Shown in pieces: positions 14,452 through 18,546 of a DNA stretch of 18,546 bases. Origin of the DNA: Porphyromonadaceae bacterium UBA4277 (GTDB lineage: Bacteria; Bacteroidota; Bacteroidia; Bacteroidales; Muribaculaceae); NCBI GenBank assembly GCA_002395965.1, contig DGVT01000083.1, positions 1 through 18,546 on the forward strand. The letters are read 5' to 3'. The notes beneath the pieces were generated by a model. That model made no database searches and was not told the origin of the DNA. It saw only the letters and a program-made list of their open reading frames with translations. A program made the translations under genes and the position numbers. Every line of letters begins with the position of its first letter. The stretch's first letter is position 1.

Positions 14452-14710
14452 CGCGCATTACCAGGCGCACCTGCCCAAAGTGCCCGCCTCGAATTACCTT
14501 TCACACATTGTCAAACAGGTTTCGGGGCGCACGGTGGTTGATTATATCAACCAGTTATTACTCAGGGAGTCGTGCTACATGTTGCGCACGTCGTCGCTAA
14601 GCATCAAGCAGATATCAGAGCAACTGCACTTTGCCGAGCCGGCGGCCTTCACACATTTCTTCACTCGCCTGCAGGGCATATCGCCACGACTGTACCGCAA
14701 TGTGAAATAG
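14450..14710 (+). pseudogene. Remnant of an AraC-family regulator (HTH domain only)
   Basis: The frame contains the C-terminal DNA-binding part of an AraC/XylS regulator: SNYLSHIVKQVSGRTVVDYI is helix-turn-helix 1, and SLSIKQISEQLHFAEPAAFTHFFTRLQGISPRLYRN is helix-turn-helix 2 with the usual closing turn. The homology appears to continue upstream in frame (HYQAHLPKVPAS) to about 14455, where it runs into the tRNA-Ser terminator without a start codon. A GTG at 14480 could start only a 76-aa protein lacking the first part of the domain and the whole sensor half. I read it as a 5'-truncated gene. A function as a stand-alone mini-HTH cannot be excluded. Confidence 0.7.
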
Positions 14711-14804
14711 ACTGGAGTGCTATTCTGACATCATCACAAATGAAATTATCATTATGCTTTAGGGCATAATTGTGAAATATTTCGTAATTTCGCGCTCGAT
14801 TAGT

Positions 14805-16049
14805 ATGAGATACGAACTTTTCATAGCAAAGCGACTGAAGTTCAGCGAGACGTCGCATCGCGGCTCTCTTAGCCTGAACATAGCCCTTGTGGGAATAATC
14901 CTTGCCATCGTGGTGATGATAGTGTCGATAACGGTGATGATGGGGTTCCGCGACGAGATAACGAATAAGATCTACAGCCTGGATCCTCACATCAAGATTT
15001 CCAATGCCGTGCTTGGCATCGACGACAACTATGCCACCATCAACGGTCGTGAGGCCTTTGCAGGCATCACTGCCGACAGCAGCGTCATGCAGGAGATATC
15101 GAGCATGACCCTCATAGCCGACAAGCCTGCCATACTGAAGACCGACAATGATTTCAAGGGCATTCAGTTCAGGGGTGTTGACAATGGTTTTGACTGGAGC
15201 TATATAAAGCAGCAGATGATAAGCGGCACAGTGCCCTCCGACACCAGCCTGAACGAGATAATCATTTCTAAGGTAATAGCCGGCCAATTAGGCCTTCACG
15301 TGGGCGACCGCGTGCTCACCTACTTTATCGATGACAAGGTGAAGGTGCGTAACATGCGTGTTACGGGCATCTTCAGCACCGACTTTGAGAACTACGACAA
15401 CGCCCTGATAATGGGCAACATCGCGCTCGTGCAGCAAATCAACGGGTGGAATGCCGACACAGGCAATTTCATCGGGGTCAACTTGAAAGATGTGGACCGG
15501 GTGAGGCCGTTTGCCTACACGCTCTATTCCACCTTAGCCCGCTACACCTATACCCACCAGTCCACCACCCTATTTCACGTCACGCACACGCGCGAGAACA
15601 ACATGTCGTTCTTCTCGTGGCTCAGTATGCTCGACATGAACGTGATAATAATCCTCGTGCTCATGATGATTGTGGCCGGGTTCACACTGGTGTCTGCCCT
15701 GCTGATGATTGTGCTTGAGCGCATCAGAATGATCGGTCTGCTCAAGGCACTTGGCTCCACAAACGGCTCGGTGCGGCAGATTTTTATCTTCCTCACTCAG
15801 AAGCTGATATTAAAAGCCATCATCTATGGCAACGCTATAGGGCTGGGCATAGCACTACTGCAGAAGTACTGCCACATCGTCAAGCTTGATGCCAATGCCT
15901 ATTACATGCCATTTGTGCCCATCAGCATCAACTGGCCGGTGATCCTGGCCCTGAACATTGGCATCATCATCGTGTCGTACTTAACACTCGTGGGGCCGTC
16001 GTTTATCATTTCCACGATAAAGCCGACGTCAACCATGCGCTTCGAATAA
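14805..16049 (+). CDS. LolC/LolE-type ABC transporter permease (FtsX domain)
   Basis: 414 aa, inner membrane. The family releases outer-membrane lipoproteins to the LolA carrier; the Bacteroidota copies are usually single proteins annotated LolC/E or FtsX-like. Topology is four segments: one near the N-terminus (LNIALVGIILAIVVMIVSITVMMGF), a periplasmic MacB-like domain of about 210 residues (including DPHIKISN, LGLHVGDRVLTYF, RVTGIFSTDFENYDNALIM), then three at the C-terminus forming the FtsX domain (IIILVLMMIVAGFTLVSALL, LERIRMIGLLKALGSTNGSVRQIF as the coupling loop, and two more). The ATPase partner is not in this window. ATG 14805 (MRYELFIAKRLKFS, the usual opening) is preferred over an in-frame GTG at 14772. 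A near-consensus -7 box TAATTTCG (14785-14792) lies between the two. Confidence 0.88.
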   Translation: MRYELFIAKRLKFSETSHRGSLSLNIALVGIILAIVVMIVSITVMMGFRDEITNKIYSLDPHIKISNAVLGIDDNYATINGREAFAGITADSSVMQEISSMTLIADKPAILKTDNDFKGIQFRGVDNGFDWSYIKQQMISGTVPSDTSLNEIIISKVIAGQLGLHVGDRVLTYFIDDKVKVRNMRVTGIFSTDFENYDNALIMGNIALVQQINGWNADTGNFIGVNLKDVDRVRPFAYTLYSTLARYTYTHQSTTLFHVTHTRENNMSFFSWLSMLDMNVIIILVLMMIVAGFTLVSALLMIVLERIRMIGLLKALGSTNGSVRQIFIFLTQKLILKAIIYGNAIGLGIALLQKYCHIVKLDANAYYMPFVPISINWPVILALNIGIIIVSYLTLVGPSFIISTIKPTSTMRFE

Positions 16050-16050
16050 A

Positions 16051-16078
16051 GTGCCTCAACCCGAGTGTTGAAAGGCAC
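16051..16078. terminator. Hairpin between converging permease and Gate-protein genes
   Basis: GTGCCT-CAAC (16051-16060) pairs with GTTG-AA-AGGCAC (16067-16078) around CCGAGT. It lies directly after the permease stop and before the stop of the opposing gene. There is no T-tract, so it would be a weak intrinsic terminator at best. Confidence 0.45.
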
Positions 16079-16085
16079 CTCCTCA

Positions 16086-17222
16086 TCAAATCAGCGAGAA
16101 TAGCATATACACCCAGTGAGCGACAAGTGCAGCTGCCAGTCCACCAATGGTGTGGGCAATAATGGCCTTGCTGGTGAGTTCGCGATAGCCCAGCGAGTCG
16201 AGCATGGCCGTGTGTGTGCTCAGATAGCCGCTCCAGCACATACCTATCGCCGTGAAAACGGCAATAGCGTTACCGTCGATCCACCCCTGTGAAGCAAAAT
16301 TAGGCACCAAGCTCAACGCTGCGCCCACTGCTCCCAGCGCTGTGATGGGAAATGCAATCTGATGAGGATCGGTGAAACCAAACAAAATTTTGAACACGAT
16401 GTCGATTTTGTTAGCCAGCCATGGCAGCAGCTCTACGCCCTCATAGGCTTTACCGGTATAGGTACCGTCGGCTGCGGGCCCGAATGTCAGGATCATCACA
16501 AGAGTGGAAATGATGAGCACGCCGGGAATGATTGCCATGCCCACATCCACACCCGAGCGTCCACCATCGAGAAGCGAGTTCAGTGTGCGCACAAAGAGCG
16601 ACTTGTCTTCCTCCACCACGTCGTGCTCATCGCTGTCGTAATCGTGAGGGGCATCGTCGCTGACGTCCTCGGTTGCATATTCGGGGTGCGCCTTGAGCAC
16701 AAATCGCTGCATGAGGCGAGTGGAGACAATGCAACCTACAAAAGCACCCAGGAAGCCAATAATGGGCTCTACGAAATATCCCTGCCCTATCATGAATATA
16801 ATCACGATGAGCCCCATACCGAACGCTGTGCCGAAATTGGTGAGCGAGATAAACTGAACCTTCTTGAAATGTGAAGCAAACCGCTTGTCGCGCGACAAGG
16901 TAATGATAGCCGGATTGTCGCTCAAAAAAGTCATCACGCCTCCAAGCGATGCCATGCCCGGCAGGCCGAACAGCGGACGCATGAGCGGGCGCAAAATCTT
17001 TTCGAGCAGGTCAACCACCTTAAACTCGACAAAAAGCTTTCCCACTGCACCCGTAATCACACAAATGCCCATCAGGTAGAAGACTGTGTTAAGCAGCAGA
17101 TCGTGTGCTGTGTTCATGATGGTGTTGAGCATGGGGGCGGCTCCCATTCGCAATCCGATGCCCGTAAACAGAGCCCCAACGATTACCAGGCATAATATGC
17201 CCGAGCGATATTTTCTTTTCAT
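16086..17222 (-). CDS. Nucleoside-recognition (Gate) domain inner-membrane protein, YjiH/SpmA-like
   Basis: 378 aa, multi-pass. Hydrophobic segments include YRSGILCLVIVGALFTGIGL, LLLNTVFYLMGICVITGAVG, FISLTNFGTAFGMGLIVIIF, IIGFLGAFVGCIVSTRL, a long pair around VGMAIIPGVLIISTLVMILTF, and three at the C-terminus. The block GLPGMASLGGVMTFLSDNPAIITL with its SDNPA motif and the later IPGVLIIST are typical of Gate-domain proteins annotated as nucleoside recognition or YjiH family. A charged cytoplasmic loop (DDAPHDYDSDEHDVVEEDKS, about 203-222) splits the two halves. The transported compound is unknown; nucleosides or ions have been proposed for the family. It begins 28 bp downstream of the porin gene on the same strand, so the two likely form one operon linking outer- and inner-membrane passage. 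Confidence 0.85.
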   Translation of the reverse strand: MKRKYRSGILCLVIVGALFTGIGLRMGAAPMLNTIMNTAHDLLLNTVFYLMGICVITGAVGKLFVEFKVVDLLEKILRPLMRPLFGLPGMASLGGVMTFLSDNPAIITLSRDKRFASHFKKVQFISLTNFGTAFGMGLIVIIFMIGQGYFVEPIIGFLGAFVGCIVSTRLMQRFVLKAHPEYATEDVSDDAPHDYDSDEHDVVEEDKSLFVRTLNSLLDGGRSGVDVGMAIIPGVLIISTLVMILTFGPAADGTYTGKAYEGVELLPWLANKIDIVFKILFGFTDPHQIAFPITALGAVGAALSLVPNFASQGWIDGNAIAVFTAIGMCWSGYLSTHTAMLDSLGYRELTSKAIIAHTIGGLAAALVAHWVYMLFSLI

Positions 17223-17250
17223 TGTTTTGAGTTATAATAATCTGAAGTTA

Positions 17251-18258
17251 TCAATGTTTGAAAACGGTGACTTTCCAAGTCAGTCCAACGTTGAATATCG
17301 ACTGCTTGTCTTGCGAGATGCCATCGGGATTTGTATTCCGGCCCCATGTGTAACAGTAATCGGCATGCAGCCGAATATCATATTTCTTTACCGGGAAAAA
17401 TTCGAGTCCGCATCCCAGGCGAGTGATGTCGGTTCCGGCCATCACCAGCTTGTCGCACTCGGTGTGCGTCTTGTTCACATCATAAGAGGCATGGGCAAAA
17501 ACCGAGAGCTTGTCGATGGGCCTATAAGCCACCTCGCCCATGATCGAGAAATCGTCGAACAGGAAACGCTGATGCGATGAGGCACGGTTCATGAAGTCGA
17601 ACTCTACCCTGACGCGGCCCAGGTCGAAGGCATTGCCTAAGGCCAGATAATTGATAAAACGCCCCGAGCGCCACTCCTGCATATTCACCGACCACAAGGG
17701 GCTCCACACCCCGTGCTTTCCCGACCACAGCACGTTATAGGCATAAATGTCGCTATTATCACCGAACGTGCGGAACGGGCTCTGGCAGAATTGTGCCATA
17801 ATCTTGTCGTGTGGCATTACATAGGCCACACTTGCGCCCCACTGGTAACAAGGCACTTGGTTCCAGAACTCCGAACAGAAATACAGGTCGATAGGTGCCC
17901 GGTCATATTCCCAGCCGCCGATGGCCACCACTTGCTTGCCGGCCGAAATGAGCCAGTTTTCGTTAGGTTTATAATCCATGTAAAGCATATCGGTAGCGTC
18001 GAAATACTCGGAGTCGAAATTAGTCTTGTTCAGTCGCTGACGAAAGAAATAGGAAAAATGCCGGTTGATGTCGCCACCAATACACAGATTAAGATACTGC
18101 CCCTTGAAGCCACTGTGACCCTTAACCGACTCTCCATCAACATATTCACGCTGATAATCGGCGCGTGCCTGCAACTGGATGTTCACCACATCGCCACTTT
18201 GTGCAAAGGCTGCCATAGCCGACAGTAAAAGCGCTGACAGCAAAGCGTTTATTCTCAT
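17251..18258 (-). CDS. Outer-membrane beta-barrel porin (OprO/P-like)
   Basis: 335 aa. Signal peptide MRINALLSALLLSAMAAFAQ with a cut after AFA. The rest alternates polar and hydrophobic residues in strands separated by aromatic-rich turns (YFFRQRLNKTNFDSEYFDATDMLYMDYKPNENWLISAGKQ, then IGGWEYDRAPIDLYFCSEFWNQVP), the look of a phosphate-selective-porin-like barrel. It ends in a strand GLTWKVTVFKH rather than the classical terminal Phe. The RLNKTN...FDATDMLYMDY and SAGKQ...GGWEYDRAPID blocks are typical of Bacteroidales porins of this group. ATG 18258 is preferred to an in-frame GTG at 18264, as it gives a normal signal peptide. It is the first gene of a two-gene operon with the Gate-domain protein. 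Substrate is unknown. Confidence 0.8.
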   Translation of the reverse strand: MRINALLSALLLSAMAAFAQSGDVVNIQLQARADYQREYVDGESVKGHSGFKGQYLNLCIGGDINRHFSYFFRQRLNKTNFDSEYFDATDMLYMDYKPNENWLISAGKQVVAIGGWEYDRAPIDLYFCSEFWNQVPCYQWGASVAYVMPHDKIMAQFCQSPFRTFGDNSDIYAYNVLWSGKHGVWSPLWSVNMQEWRSGRFINYLALGNAFDLGRVRVEFDFMNRASSHQRFLFDDFSIMGEVAYRPIDKLSVFAHASYDVNKTHTECDKLVMAGTDITRLGCGLEFFPVKKYDIRLHADYCYTWGRNTNPDGISQDKQSIFNVGLTWKVTVFKH

Positions 18259-18313
18259 ACTCACTCTAATTAATTAGGTTTATGTTAATTATCTTCTAAG
18301 AATTTTGCGGGCG

Positions 18314-18344
18314 CAAAGTTACACAAAATAGAGTGTTGGACAAA
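18314..18344 (-). promoter_or_regulatory. Promoter of the porin-Gate operon
   Basis: Minus strand: TTTG (18344-18341), a 19-nt spacer, TAACTTTG (18321-18314). Both boxes are perfect. The transcription start near 18307 gives a leader of about 50 nt. Confidence 0.8.
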
Positions 18345-18472
18345 ACAAGGAATAAAAAATTTTCATTTTTATGTTGAAAAGTGAATGTTTGCATTTGCGT
18401 TAAGCAGACACACATGGGGCATGCGTGCTACACTTCACGGGGCATGAGCACTAAAAAAGTGGGTGTGTCATA

Positions 18473-18546
18473 ATTCAGAAAAAGCGTTGAAAACGCAGGC
18501 GCATCGAAGATGCGACCATTTCTTTAACACCATGCAAGCAACATCG
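18473..18546. repeat. Second, window-truncated copy of the foldback-type repeat
   Basis: Three blocks also found in the left arm of the 4503-4906 element recur here in the same order: ATTCAGAAAA (18473; 4517), GCATCGAAGATGC (18501; 4546) and ACCATGCAAG (18529; 4592). Two mini-hairpins with a GAA loop are present, GCGTT-GAA-AACGC (18484-18496) and CGCATC-GAA-GATGCG (18500-18514). The IS66-type GTAACTATTCACCG end is not present upstream; the sequence there is GGGTGTGTCATA. The window stops inside the repeat. Confidence 0.6.

Noticed and set aside
14480..14710. An intact small HTH regulator
   Set aside because: It starts only at a GTG inside the first helix-turn-helix, while homology continues upstream without a start codon.

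Overview
The window reads as chromosome of a Bacteroidota bacterium, most likely order Bacteroidales (Muribaculaceae- or Prevotellaceae-like). The reasons are the repeated promoter form TTTG-N19/20-TAnnTTTG, a T9SS-type C-terminal tail, a secreted alpha-amylase ending in dockerin-like repeats, a very small COX24/AURKAIP1-type ribosomal protein beside an HU gene, and Bacteroidota-type versions of RNase G, L25 and Pth. The order-level call is firm; the family is a guess.

Layout. 1-4450: a partial secreted SGNH-type hydrolase, a Gly-zipper/OmpA lipoprotein and a large modular secreted alpha-amylase, all on the minus strand and each with its own promoter. 4503-10090: an inserted block bounded by IS66-type ends. 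It holds a 404-bp foldback (MITE-like) element, a candidate structured RNA with its own promoter, a secreted protein with a T9SS-like tail, a repeat cluster, a two-gene AAA ATPase plus Toprim-like nuclease cassette resembling phage-defence pairs, and an IS66-family element with a frameshifted transposase. 10091-14451: housekeeping genes, rplY and pth on the plus strand, then rng, the 30-aa ribosomal protein and HU on the minus strand, and tRNA-Ser(UGA) on the plus strand. 14450-16049: a remnant of an AraC-type regulator and a LolC/E-type permease. 16086-18258: a minus-strand pair of an outer-membrane porin followed by an inner-membrane nucleoside-recognition (Gate) protein. The window ends inside another copy of the foldback-type repeat.

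Main result. The outer left end of the foldback element (4503) and the outer right end of the IS66 copy (10090) are flanked by the same 8-bp direct repeat, CTGCCTCG. The inner flanks of the two elements do not match it. An 8-bp target duplication is the IS66 hallmark. The simplest reading is that the whole 5.6-kb block moved as one composite unit into the divergent intergenic region between the amylase gene and rplY, carrying the ATPase/Toprim cassette as cargo. The present transposase is frameshifted, so the unit looks immobile now unless helped in trans.

All identifications are from reading the sequence. No homology search was run.
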